This document shows, piece by piece, positions 22,164-29,896 of a stretch of DNA of 29,896 bases. Source of the DNA: Caulobacter segnis (GTDB lineage Bacteria > Pseudomonadota > Alphaproteobacteria > Caulobacterales > Caulobacteraceae); NCBI RefSeq assembly GCF_003243465.1, contig NZ_QFQZ01000061.1:1-29896 (forward strand). Direction: 5' to 3'. Within the stretch, counting starts at the first letter, position 1; each line of letters begins with the position of its first letter. The position numbers were made by a program, and so were the translations under genes. The notes below the pieces were generated by a model. That model worked only from the letters and a program-made list of their open reading frames with translations, was not told the DNA's origin and made no database searches.

Positions 22164-23339
22164 TTGCGCACACAGGTGGCCATTATCGGCGCGGGACCGG
22201 CGGGTCTGTTCTTGGGACATCTGCTGCGGCGCGCGGGCGTTGACGCCGTCGTGCTGGAGCGCCGCGATCGCGCCTATGTCGAGGGCCGGGTCCGGGCCGG
22301 CGTGCTGGAGCAGGTCACGGTCGACCTGATGGACCGCCTCGATCTGGGCCAGCGCCTGCATCGCGAAGGCCTGGTCCACACGGGAACCAACATCGCCGCC
22401 GACGGCGAGCTCTTCCGCATCGACATGGCCGCCCTGACCGGCGGCGCCAGCGTCATGGTCTATGGCCAGCAGGAAGTGATGAAGGACCTGTTCGACGCCG
22501 CCGAACCGCGCGGCGTGAAGGTGATCTTCGACGCCGAGGACGTCGCCCTGCACGACATCGACGGGAGCCGCCCGTACGTCACGTGGCGCCATGACGGCGT
22601 CGAGCACCGGCTGGACTGCGACTTCATCGCCGGCTGCGACGGCTATCACGGGGTCAGCCGCGCGGCGATCCCGGCCGACGTGCTGAAGACCTTCGAGCGG
22701 GTCTATCCGTTCGGCTGGCTAGGCGTTTTGGCCGACGTGCCGCCTTGCGACCACGAGCTGATCTATTCCAACCACGAGCGCGGCTTCGCCCTGGCCTCGA
22801 TGCGCTCGCCGACCCGCAGCCGCTACTACATCCAATGCGGCCTCGATGAGCGGCTTGAGGACTGGAGCGACGACCGCTTCTGGGACGAGCTGTGCCTGCG
22901 CCTGGGCGACGAGGCCGCCAGCCGCGTCACCCGCGGGCCCTCGTTCGAGAAGTCGATCGCCCCGCTGCGCAGCTTCGTGGGCGAGCCCATGCGCCATGGT
23001 CGACTGTTCCTGGCCGGCGACGCCGCCCACATCGTGCCGCCGACCGGCGCCAAGGGCATGAACCTGGCGGCGTCCGACGTCGTCATGCTGTCCGAGGCCC
23101 TGGTCGAGCATTATCACGAAGGCTCCGACGCCGGGATCGACGGCTATTCGGCCCGCGCCCTGGCCAGGGTCTGGAAGGCCGAGCGCTTCTCGTGGTGGTT
23201 CACCAGCCTGACCCACCGCTTCCCCGATCGCGACGGCTTCGACCGCAAGATGCAGGTCGCCGAGCTCGCCTACATCCGCGGCTCCCGCGCCGCCCAGGTC
23301 ACCCTCGCCGAGAACTATATCGGCCTGCCCCTCGTCTAG
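22164..23339 (+). CDS. pobA: 4-Hydroxybenzoate 3-monooxygenase (flavoprotein)
   Basis: PobA hydroxylates 4-hydroxybenzoate to protocatechuate using NADPH, FAD and O2. The 391-aa length fits the family (about 394). The FAD motif is IGAGPAGLFLG at the N-terminus, and the second FAD motif is GDAAHIVPPTGAKGMN. Known substrate residues of the Pseudomonas enzyme are seen in context: IYSNHERGFAL (Tyr201), TRSRYYIQ (Ser212, Arg214) and ENYIGLPL (Tyr385). The start is TTG 22164, 7 nt after GGAGG; the nearby ATG at 22145 is out of frame. It is the first gene of the pob-pca operon. Confidence 0.96.
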   Translation: MRTQVAIIGAGPAGLFLGHLLRRAGVDAVVLERRDRAYVEGRVRAGVLEQVTVDLMDRLDLGQRLHREGLVHTGTNIAADGELFRIDMAALTGGASVMVYGQQEVMKDLFDAAEPRGVKVIFDAEDVALHDIDGSRPYVTWRHDGVEHRLDCDFIAGCDGYHGVSRAAIPADVLKTFERVYPFGWLGVLADVPPCDHELIYSNHERGFALASMRSPTRSRYYIQCGLDERLEDWSDDRFWDELCLRLGDEAASRVTRGPSFEKSIAPLRSFVGEPMRHGRLFLAGDAAHIVPPTGAKGMNLAASDVVMLSEALVEHYHEGSDAGIDGYSARALARVWKAERFSWWFTSLTHRFPDRDGFDRKMQVAELAYIRGSRAAQVTLAENYIGLPLV

Positions 23340-23348
23340 GACCCATCC

Positions 23349-24065
23349 ATGAAATCCAAGATCTACGAGAGCGCCGCCGCGGCGCTGGAGGGCGTCGTCT
23401 TCGACGGCATGACCCTGATGTCCGGAGGCTTTGGCCTGTCCGGCAATCCCGAGACCCTGATCCCGGCCCTGAAGGACACCGGCGTGAAGGGCCTGACCGT
23501 GATCAGCAACAACTGCGGCGCCGACGGCTTCGGCCTGTGGATGCTGCTCGACAACGGCCAGATCAAGAAGATGGTCTCCAGCTATGTCGGCGAGAACAGG
23601 CTGTTCGAGCAGCTCTATCTCTCGGGCCAGCTGGAGCTGGAGCTGAACCCGCAGGGCACCCTGGCCGAGCGCATCCGCGCGGGCGGCGCGGGCATTCCGG
23701 CCTTCTACACCAAGACCGGCGTCGGCACGGTGGTGTCCGAGGGCAAGCCGGTCGAGACCTTCGAGGGCGAGCAATACGTCCGCGAGACCTGGCTGCGCGC
23801 CGACTTGGCGATCATCAAGGCGTGGAAGGCCGATCCCGAAGGCAACCTGATGTTCCGGATGACCGCCCGCAACTTCAACCCGGTGATGGCCACGGCCGGC
23901 AAGGTCACGATCGTCGAGGTCGAGGAGATCGTCGAGGCCGGCGAACTGGACGCCAACGCCATCCACACGCCCGGCATCTATGTCGACCGCATCATCCTCA
24001 GCACGATCAACGAAAAGCGCATCGAGAAGCTGACCACGCGCCCTCGCGAGCAGGAGACCGCATGA
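23349..24065 (+). CDS. pcaI: 3-Oxoadipate CoA-transferase subunit A
   Basis: With PcaJ this enzyme transfers CoA from succinyl-CoA to beta-ketoadipate. The 238-aa subunit has the family I motif MTLMSGGFGLSGNPETLI near residue 21 and ISNNCGADGFGLW. Related SCOT enzymes for acetoacetate share the fold and are not separable by eye; the gene's place in a protocatechuate operon decides for PcaI. The ATG lies 9 nt after the pobA stop, and the stop overlaps pcaJ by 4 nt (ATGA). Confidence 0.88.
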   Translation: MKSKIYESAAAALEGVVFDGMTLMSGGFGLSGNPETLIPALKDTGVKGLTVISNNCGADGFGLWMLLDNGQIKKMVSSYVGENRLFEQLYLSGQLELELNPQGTLAERIRAGGAGIPAFYTKTGVGTVVSEGKPVETFEGEQYVRETWLRADLAIIKAWKADPEGNLMFRMTARNFNPVMATAGKVTIVEVEEIVEAGELDANAIHTPGIYVDRIILSTINEKRIEKLTTRPREQETA

Positions 24066-24712
24066 TGGCCTGGACCCGCGACGAGATGGCGGCCCGGGCC
24101 GCCCGTGAGCTGCAGGACGGCTTCTACGTCAACCTGGGCATCGGCATTCCGACCCTGGTGGCCAACCACATTCCCGAGGGCGTGCACGTCACCCTGCAGA
24201 GCGAGAACGGCATGCTGGGCATGGGGCCGTTTCCCTATGAGGGCGAGGCCGATCCGGACCTGATCAACGCCGGCAAGCAGACCATCACCAAGCTGCCGAC
24301 CTCCAGCTTCTTCGACAGCGCCCAGAGCTTCGCCATGATCCGCGGCGGCCATGTCGACCTGACGGTGCTGGGGGCCATGGAGGTGGCCCAGAACGGCGAC
24401 ATCGCCAACTGGACCATCCCCGGCAAGATGGTGAAGGGCATGGGCGGAGCCATGGACCTGGTGGCGGGCGTCAAGCGCGTCATCGTCGTCATGGACCACG
24501 CCAACAAGGCCGGCCAGAGCAAGGTGCTCAAGCGCTGCGCCCTTCCGCTGACCGGCGCGGCCTGCGTCGACATGGTCGTCACCGATCTCTGCGTGTTCGA
24601 CCTGGACCGGAAGGGCGGCGGCCTGACGTTGATCGAGCTCGCGCCCGGGGTCACCCTCGACGAAATCAGGGCCAAGACCGAGGCCGATTTCGACGCGGGA
24701 GCTTTTTCATGA
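24062..24712 (+). CDS. pcaJ: 3-Oxoadipate CoA-transferase subunit B
   Basis: The catalytic beta subunit of the CoA transferase, 216 aa. The active-site glutamate is in QSENGMLGMG (Glu48), which forms the CoA thioester. GIGIPTLVANHIP and GGHVDLTVLGAMEV are further family motifs. Two consecutive ATGs (24062, 24065) are possible starts; the first overlaps the pcaI stop by 4 nt. The stop overlaps the pcaF start by 4 nt. Confidence 0.9.
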   Translation: MMAWTRDEMAARAARELQDGFYVNLGIGIPTLVANHIPEGVHVTLQSENGMLGMGPFPYEGEADPDLINAGKQTITKLPTSSFFDSAQSFAMIRGGHVDLTVLGAMEVAQNGDIANWTIPGKMVKGMGGAMDLVAGVKRVIVVMDHANKAGQSKVLKRCALPLTGAACVDMVVTDLCVFDLDRKGGGLTLIELAPGVTLDEIRAKTEADFDAGAFS

Positions 24713-25908
24713 CCACCGCCTACATCTGTGACGGTATTCGCACGGCCTTCGGCCGCTACGGCGGCGCGCTGGCCAAGGTGCGAGCCGACGACCTGGCGGC
24801 GATCCCGCTGAAGGCCCTGGCCGCCCGCAATCCGGGCCTGGATCTGGCCGCCGTCGACGAAGTCGTGCTGGGAAGCGCCAACCAGGCCGGCGAGGACAAT
24901 CGCAACGTCGCCCGCATGGCCCTGCTGCTGGCCGGCTATCCGGTGTCCGTCCCCGGCGTGACCGTCAACCGGCTGTGCGCCTCGGGCCTGGAGGCCGTCG
25001 GCTACGCCGCCCGCGCCATCGCCTCGGGCCACAATGACCTGGTCATCGCCGGCGGCGTCGAGAGCATGAGCCGCGCGCCGTTCGTGATGGGCAAGGCCGA
25101 CAGCGCCTTCTCGCGCAACGCCGAGATCTTCGACACCACCATCGGCTGGCGCTTCGTCAATCCGGCCATGCGCAAGCTGTACGGCGTCGACTCCATGCCC
25201 GAGACCGCCGAGAACGTCGCCGCCGACTACGGGGTCAGCCGCGAGGACCAGGACGCCTTCGCCCTGCGCAGCCAGCAACGGGCGGCCGCCGCCCAGGCCA
25301 ACGGCTTCCTGGCGGGCGAGATCACCCCGGTCGAGATCGCCGGCAAGGCCGGTCCGACCATCGTCGATCGCGACGAGCATCCGCGCGAGACCACTCTGGA
25401 CGCCCTGGCCAAGCTCAAGCCCGTCGTCCGCGAAGGCGGCACGGTCACAGCCGGCAACGCCTCGGGCGTCAATGACGGCGCGGTGGGCCTGGTGATCGCC
25501 TCCGAAGCGGCGATCAAGCGCCACGGCCTGACGCCGCGGGCCCGCATCACCGGCTACGCCACCGCCGGCGTCGCGCCGCGCGTCATGGGCGTCGGCCCGG
25601 TCCCCGCCGTCCGCAAGCTGCTGGACAAGACCGGCCTGGCCATCGGCGACTTCGACGCCATCGAGCTGAACGAGGCCTTCGCCGCCCAGGGACTTGCGGT
25701 GCTGCGCCAGCTGGGCCTGCCGGACGATGGCGCGCACGTGAACCCCAACGGCGGGGCGATCGCCCTGGGCCACCCGCTGGGCGCGTCCGGCGCGCGCCTG
25801 GTCCTGACGGCCTTGCGCCAGCTGGAAGCGACCGGCGGCGCCAGGGGTCTGGCCACCCTCTGCATCGGTGTCGGCCAGGGCGCGGCCCTCGCCTTCGAGC
25901 GCGTCTAG
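24709..25908 (+). CDS. pcaF: Beta-ketoadipyl-CoA thiolase
   Basis: PcaF cleaves 3-oxoadipyl-CoA with CoA into succinyl-CoA and acetyl-CoA, the last step of the pathway. The 399-aa thiolase has the nucleophile Cys90 in NRLCASGLEAV, His355 in NPNGGAIALGHPLGASGAR, and the second active-site Cys385 in LCIGVGQG. Internal YGVDSMPETAENVA is typical for this subfamily. Acetyl-CoA acetyltransferases are close relatives; the operon context supports PcaF. ATGA overlap couples it to pcaJ. Confidence 0.93.
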   Translation: MTTAYICDGIRTAFGRYGGALAKVRADDLAAIPLKALAARNPGLDLAAVDEVVLGSANQAGEDNRNVARMALLLAGYPVSVPGVTVNRLCASGLEAVGYAARAIASGHNDLVIAGGVESMSRAPFVMGKADSAFSRNAEIFDTTIGWRFVNPAMRKLYGVDSMPETAENVAADYGVSREDQDAFALRSQQRAAAAQANGFLAGEITPVEIAGKAGPTIVDRDEHPRETTLDALAKLKPVVREGGTVTAGNASGVNDGAVGLVIASEAAIKRHGLTPRARITGYATAGVAPRVMGVGPVPAVRKLLDKTGLAIGDFDAIELNEAFAAQGLAVLRQLGLPDDGAHVNPNGGAIALGHPLGASGARLVLTALRQLEATGGARGLATLCIGVGQGAALAFERV

Positions 25909-25917
25909 GAGAGTCGC

Positions 25918-26637
25918 ATGAGCCTGATCCTGCCGCCCGGCTACACCCGCGAGGACGCCGGGCAGCCGCCCTCGCTGCATCCGCCCTACGCCTCGACCGT
26001 GGCCCGCTCGCCGCGCCAGCCCCTGGTCAAGATTCCCCAGACCCTGACCGAGACCACCGGGCCGGCCGGCTGCTGGGACCAGCTGATGGGCGGCGCCCAG
26101 GCCGATCTCACCCGCCAGCACCGCGGAACGCCCCAGGGCCAGCGCATCATCGTCTCCGGCCGCGTGCTGGACGAGGACGCCCGCCCGGTCGCCAACACGG
26201 TGGTGGAGATCTGGCAGGCCAACGCCGCCGGCCGCTACATCCATGGCAAGGACCAGTGGGACGCCCCGCTGGACCCCAACTTCACCGGGGCCGGCCGCGT
26301 CGTCACCGACACCGAGGGCCGCTACCAGTACGTGACCATCCGCCCCGGGGCCTATCCATGGGGCAACCACAAGAACGCCTGGCGCCCCTCGCACATCCAC
26401 CTGTCCCTGCTGGGGCCGGCCTTCGCCACGCGCATCGTGACCCAGATGTACTTCCCCGACGATCCGCTGATCGAGATCGATCCGATCGCCAACGCCGTGC
26501 CCATGCCCCAACGCCAGCGCATGGTCTCGCGCTTCGACCTTGCGACCACGCGTCCGAACTGGGCCCTGGGCTACCTGTTCGACATCGTGCTGCGCGGCAA
26601 GGACCAGACCCCGACCGAGGACGACCATCATGACTGA
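25918..26637 (+). CDS. pcaH: Protocatechuate 3,4-dioxygenase beta subunit
   Basis: With PcaG this non-heme Fe(III) intradiol dioxygenase opens protocatechuate to 3-carboxy-cis,cis-muconate using O2. The 239-aa beta subunit carries the iron ligands: Tyr107 (AAGRYIHG), Tyr146 (RPGAYPWGNH), His159 and His161 (RPSHIHLSLLG). These match Tyr408, Tyr447, His460 and His462 of the P. putida enzyme. GGAGAG lies 6 nt before the ATG. The 3' end overlaps pcaG by 8 nt. Confidence 0.97.
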   Translation: MSLILPPGYTREDAGQPPSLHPPYASTVARSPRQPLVKIPQTLTETTGPAGCWDQLMGGAQADLTRQHRGTPQGQRIIVSGRVLDEDARPVANTVVEIWQANAAGRYIHGKDQWDAPLDPNFTGAGRVVTDTEGRYQYVTIRPGAYPWGNHKNAWRPSHIHLSLLGPAFATRIVTQMYFPDDPLIEIDPIANAVPMPQRQRMVSRFDLATTRPNWALGYLFDIVLRGKDQTPTEDDHHD

Positions 26638-27313
26638 GCAGGTCAATCCGGCCCCGCGCCAGGACAACCAGGATCCGTCGCTGTTCGGCCAGACCCCGTG
26701 GCAGACCGTCGGACCGTTCTTCCACTATGGCCTGCCCTGGAAGGGCGGCGCGGACCTGGTCGGCCAGTCGGACCTGGGCGCGCGGCCTGAACTGTTCCCG
26801 CAGGCGCACTACGTCCTCAACCTGGCGCCGCCAAAGGGCGCGGTCGCCGGTGAGAAGATCGTGCTGGAGGGCGTGGTCTACGACGCGGACGGCGCCCCGG
26901 TTCCGGACGCCATGGTCGAGATCTGGCAAGCCAACGCCGCCGGCCGCTACGCCAGCCCCGACGACGACCGCCCGGACATCGCGTTGGACGAAGGCTTCAT
27001 CGGCTTTGGCCGCGCCTCGACCGGCGAGGACGGCCTCTATCGCTTCCGCACCGTGCGCCCTGGCCCGGTCCCCGGTCCGGGCGACCGCCCGCAGGCCCCG
27101 CACATCGCCGTCGGCGTGTTCGGCCGCGGCCTGCTCAAGCGGCTGGTCACCCGCGTCTATTTCGAGGACGCGCCCGAGAACGACGCCGACGCGGTCCTCG
27201 GCCTGGTCCCGGCCGAGCGGCGCGACACCCTGGTCGCGCGCAAGGTCGGCGACGCCTGGCGCTTCGACATCGTCTTGCAAGGCGCGCGCGAAACCGTCTT
27301 CTTCGACGTCTGA
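26630..27313 (+). CDS. pcaG: Protocatechuate 3,4-dioxygenase alpha subunit
   Basis: The 227-aa alpha subunit has the family fold but lacks the iron ligands, as expected. It includes FGQTPWQTVGPFFHYGLPW at the start, VEIWQANAAGRYASP (shared with PcaH), and QAPHIAVGVFGRGLL. Its ATG 26630 lies in the last codons of pcaH; an upstream in-frame extension to 26540 is entirely inside pcaH and is rejected. The 17-bp gap to pcaB contains GGAG. Confidence 0.96.
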   Translation: MTEQVNPAPRQDNQDPSLFGQTPWQTVGPFFHYGLPWKGGADLVGQSDLGARPELFPQAHYVLNLAPPKGAVAGEKIVLEGVVYDADGAPVPDAMVEIWQANAAGRYASPDDDRPDIALDEGFIGFGRASTGEDGLYRFRTVRPGPVPGPGDRPQAPHIAVGVFGRGLLKRLVTRVYFEDAPENDADAVLGLVPAERRDTLVARKVGDAWRFDIVLQGARETVFFDV

Positions 27314-27330
27314 CGCAGACGGAGCCCCCC

Positions 27331-28482
27331 TTGCCTTCCCTGATCCGCGACCGATCGGCCTCATCCCCCGCCATGCTCGCGGCGTTCGGCGACGAGGCCC
27401 TGCTGGACGCGGCCCTTCGCTTCGAGGCCGCCCTGGCCCAGGCTCAGGCCGACGTCGGCGTGATCGACCAGGCCTCGGCGGCGGAGATCGTCGCGGCCTG
27501 CGCCGAACGTCCCGAGATCGAGTCCCTGGCCGAGGCCGCCGCCCACGCCGGCACCCTGGCCATTCCGCTGGTGGCGCTGATCCGCGCGCGCATCGCCGAC
27601 CCGGCGATCGCCCGCCAGGTCCACAAGGGCGCGACCAGCCAGGACCTCGCCGACACCGCCCTGCTGCTGCAGGCCAAGGCCGGCGCGGCGCTGGTCGTGG
27701 CGGAAAGCCGCCGCCTGGCCCAAGCCCTGGCCGTCCTGGCCGAGCGCCACGCGGCCAGCCCAATGCTGGGCCGCACCCTGCTGCAGGGCGCCCTGCCGAT
27801 CACCTTCGGCCTCAAGGTCGCCGGCTGGCTGCAGGGCGTGACCGGCGCCCTGGCCCGGTTCGAGCGCGAGACCGCGGCGATCCGGCTGCAGCTGGGCGGC
27901 GCGACGGGCTCGCTGACCGGGCTGGACGGCCAGGCCTTCGCCGTCGTCGCGCGCCTGGCCGAGCGCCTCGACCTGCCGGCCGCCGAGACGCCCTGGCACG
28001 CCCGGCGCGAAGGCCTGGCCGGGCTGGGCGCCAGCCTGGCGATCCTGACCGGCGCGGTCGGCAAGATCGCCGGCGACCTGGCCCTCCTGGCGCAAGGCGA
28101 GGTCGCGGAAGCCTTCGAACCGCGCGTCGAAGGGCGGGGCGGCTCCTCGGCCATGGCCCACAAGCGCAATCCGACCGGCTGCCAGGTCGCCCTCAGCGCC
28201 GCGATCCGCGCGCCGCACCTGGCCGCCGCCCTGATCACCGCCCTCCCCCAGCAGCAGCACGAGCGCGGGCTGGGCGGCTGGCAGGCCGAGGGACCCGTGC
28301 TGGCCGAGCTGTTCCAGCTGACCCACGGCGCCCTCAGCGTCATGGCGCCGGTGATCGAGGGCCTGGAGGTCCACGCGGACCGCATGGTGGCCAACCTCGC
28401 CGCCGCCGACGTCGGAATCGACACCGGCGAGTCCGAGGCGCTGGTCGCCGCGGCGCTCGCCGCCTACGGAAAGACCTGCTGA
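27331..28482 (+). CDS. pcaB: 3-Carboxy-cis,cis-muconate cycloisomerase
   Basis: PcaB lactonises 3-carboxymuconate to gamma-carboxymuconolactone; it belongs to the fumarase/aspartase superfamily. The 383-aa protein has the signature GSSAMAHKRNP (271-281) and GATSQDLADTALLLQ near 108. It is shorter than the ~450-residue Pseudomonas enzyme, which I recall as common for alphaproteobacterial homologues. The start is TTG 27331 with GGAG 6 nt upstream. Its stop overlaps the pcaL ATG by one base (TGATG). Confidence 0.94.
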   Translation: MPSLIRDRSASSPAMLAAFGDEALLDAALRFEAALAQAQADVGVIDQASAAEIVAACAERPEIESLAEAAAHAGTLAIPLVALIRARIADPAIARQVHKGATSQDLADTALLLQAKAGAALVVAESRRLAQALAVLAERHAASPMLGRTLLQGALPITFGLKVAGWLQGVTGALARFERETAAIRLQLGGATGSLTGLDGQAFAVVARLAERLDLPAAETPWHARREGLAGLGASLAILTGAVGKIAGDLALLAQGEVAEAFEPRVEGRGGSSAMAHKRNPTGCQVALSAAIRAPHLAAALITALPQQQHERGLGGWQAEGPVLAELFQLTHGALSVMAPVIEGLEVHADRMVANLAAADVGIDTGESEALVAAALAAYGKTC

Positions 28483-29675
28483 TGCCCTTCGCCACCTCGC
28501 ACGGCGCGCGCCTCTACTGGCGGACCGACGGCGCCGCCGACAAGCCGGTCATGGTGCTGCTGACCTCGATCGGAACCGACCTGTCGCTGTATGATCCGGT
28601 CGTACCGCTGCTGACGCCGGACTTCCGGGTGCTGCGGATGGACACCCGCGGGCACGGCGCCTCGGACGCCCCGGCCGGCGACTACAGCCTGGACCTGCTG
28701 GCCGACGACGTGCTGGCGGTGATGGACGCCGCCGGCGTCCGCAAGGCCAGCCTGGTCGGCACGTCGCTGGGCGCCATGATCCTGATGGCCCTGCCCCCCA
28801 AGGCGGCCGAGCGTGTCGAGGCGCTGGTCCTGGCCTGCACCTCGCCCGCCATGGATCCGTCGACCTGGGACCAGCGCCTGGCCCTGGTTCGTGCCGAGGG
28901 CATGGCCCCGCTGGTCGAGCCGGTCATGGCCCGGTTCTTCTCGGAGGGCTTCCGCGCCAAGCATCCCGAGGTCGTCGAGACCGTCCGCGCCGCCCTGCTG
29001 GCGCAGAACCCCGACGGCTACTGCGGCTGCGGCGCGGCGATCCGCGACATGGCGCTGCTGGACAACCTTCCGTCCATCACGGCCCCGACCCTGGTGGTCA
29101 CCGGGGCCAAGGACGCCGCCACCCCGTTCCAGGGCCACGCCGACAGGATCCTGGCCGCCGTACCGGGCTCGCGCCATGTAGAGGTCGACGCCGCCCACCT
29201 GCCGAGCCTGGAGGCGCCGACCGCCCTGGCCGGGGCCATCCGCGCCTTCGTCGGCGAGGTTCTGCACGGGACCGCCGTGCGGGACGCCAAGGACACCCTG
29301 TTCGAGGCCGGCCTGACCACCCGTCGCAAGGTGCTGGGCGACGCCTGGGTCGACCGGTCCCTGGCCCGGCGCACCGCCTTCACCGCCGACTACCAGGCGA
29401 TGATCACCCGCTATGCCTGGAATGAGATCTGGGGCCGGCCGGGCCTGGACCACCGCACCCGCCGGCTGCTGGTCCTGGCCATCTGCGCAAGCCTGGCGCG
29501 CTGGGAGGAGTTTCGCCTGCACGTCCGCGCCGGCCTGGAGCAAGGCGGCTTCACCCAGGACGAGCTGAAGGAGACCCTGATGCAGCTGGCCATCTACGCC
29601 GGCGTTCCCGCCGCCAACACCGCCTTCACCGAAGCGGCGGAGGTCATCGCCGAACTTCAGTCCCCTGAGGGCTGA
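28482..29675 (+). CDS. pcaL: Fused PcaD-PcaC: enol-lactone hydrolase and carboxymuconolactone decarboxylase
   Basis: A 397-aa fusion that performs two steps: decarboxylation of gamma-carboxymuconolactone and hydrolysis of the resulting enol-lactone to beta-ketoadipate. Residues about 1-260 are an alpha/beta hydrolase with catalytic Ser95 (VGTSLGAM), Asp211 (GAKDAATP) and His239 (DAAHLPSL). Residues about 270-397 are the CMD domain, including TRYAWNEIWGRPGLDHRTR and FRLHVRAGLEQGG. The nucleophile elbow GTSLGAM is a slight variant of the usual GxSMGG. It is the last gene of the operon. Confidence 0.95.
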   Translation: MPFATSHGARLYWRTDGAADKPVMVLLTSIGTDLSLYDPVVPLLTPDFRVLRMDTRGHGASDAPAGDYSLDLLADDVLAVMDAAGVRKASLVGTSLGAMILMALPPKAAERVEALVLACTSPAMDPSTWDQRLALVRAEGMAPLVEPVMARFFSEGFRAKHPEVVETVRAALLAQNPDGYCGCGAAIRDMALLDNLPSITAPTLVVTGAKDAATPFQGHADRILAAVPGSRHVEVDAAHLPSLEAPTALAGAIRAFVGEVLHGTAVRDAKDTLFEAGLTTRRKVLGDAWVDRSLARRTAFTADYQAMITRYAWNEIWGRPGLDHRTRRLLVLAICASLARWEEFRLHVRAGLEQGGFTQDELKETLMQLAIYAGVPAANTAFTEAAEVIAELQSPEG

Positions 29676-29766
29676 CGGCCCGCTCGCCGCAGCGTCCCTG
29701 GACGGCCTGACGCAGCGCGCGTCGGCGCCACCGCAGCGCGCCCACGCGCTGGCCGAAACACGCGCG

Positions 29767-29784
29767 AAATCGGACGACCGATTT
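29767..29784. terminator. Hairpin after the pca operon
   Basis: AAATCGG (29767-29773), loop ACGA, CCGATTT (29778-29784) form a 7-bp stem 91 nt after the pcaL stop. The stem ends in TTT but no longer U-tract follows. It is also downstream of the converging tRNA gene. Confidence 0.45.
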
Positions 29785-29818
29785 GGCCGCAAGCGTTTGA
29801 CTTAATTGGGGAAGGAGA

Positions 29819-29893
<75 letters not shown>

Positions 29894-29896
29894 GCC

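Noticed and set aside
22892..24061. In-frame upstream extension of pcaJ across pobA and pcaI
   Set aside because: The translation is Arg/Pro-rich shadow sequence; the true start is ATG 24062 overlapping the pcaI stop.
26727..28481. Long plus-strand open frame running through pcaG and pcaB into pcaL
   Set aside because: It is out of frame with pcaG and pcaB, Arg/Pro/Ser-rich and meaningless until ATG 28482, where the true pcaL starts.

Overview
The window is about 30 kb of very GC-rich, densely coding DNA from an alphaproteobacterium, most probably a Caulobacter species. The evidence is a heme-PAS FixL with FixJ, FixK and a cysteine-rich FixT-like receiver, a serralysin whose C-terminus resembles the RsaA S-layer anchor (SapA-like), an OmpA-like porin, a TonB-dependent receptor, and a pob/pca operon. 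No BLAST was run; names rest on motifs read by eye.

Region 1 (1-9615) is a microaerobic respiration and oxygen-sensing block. cydA-cydB (minus; cydB runs off the left edge) encode the cytochrome bd oxidase. The divergent cydD-cydC encode its ABC-type assembly exporter. The two units share an intergenic region with a perfect FNR/FixK box inside a longer inverted repeat. Next come a 33-residue membrane peptide, fixL-fixJ, a low-GC insertion with an AbiU2/HEPN-like gene, fixT (minus) and fixK (plus). Sensor, regulator, transcription factor, feedback inhibitor and a target oxidase therefore sit side by side.

Region 2 (9612-18545) is mixed housekeeping and surface functions: an MFS exporter (minus), motA, an Ala-rich lipoprotein, mnmC (tRNA wobble modification), an OmpA-like protein with a 29-proline run (minus), sapA, and two small proteins. 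Intrinsic terminators or hairpins separate most of them.

Region 3 (18675-29675) begins with a TonB-dependent receptor behind a short palindromic operator. It continues with an AraC-type regulator (pobR, minus) divergent from an eight-gene operon, pobA-pcaI-pcaJ-pcaF-pcaH-pcaG-pcaB-pcaL. This set converts 4-hydroxybenzoate through protocatechuate and beta-ketoadipate to succinyl-CoA and acetyl-CoA. Several of its genes overlap by 1-8 bp, and PcaD and PcaC are fused as PcaL. A perfect FNR/FixK-type box lies in the pobR-pobA intergenic region, which may connect oxygen sensing to this oxygen-consuming pathway. A tRNA-Val(GAC) closes the window on the minus strand.

No wholly new system stands out. 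The best leads are the FixK-type box in front of pobA, the HEPN-like islet with its structured leader, the small membrane peptide with its own terminator, and the RsaA-like anchor on the protease.
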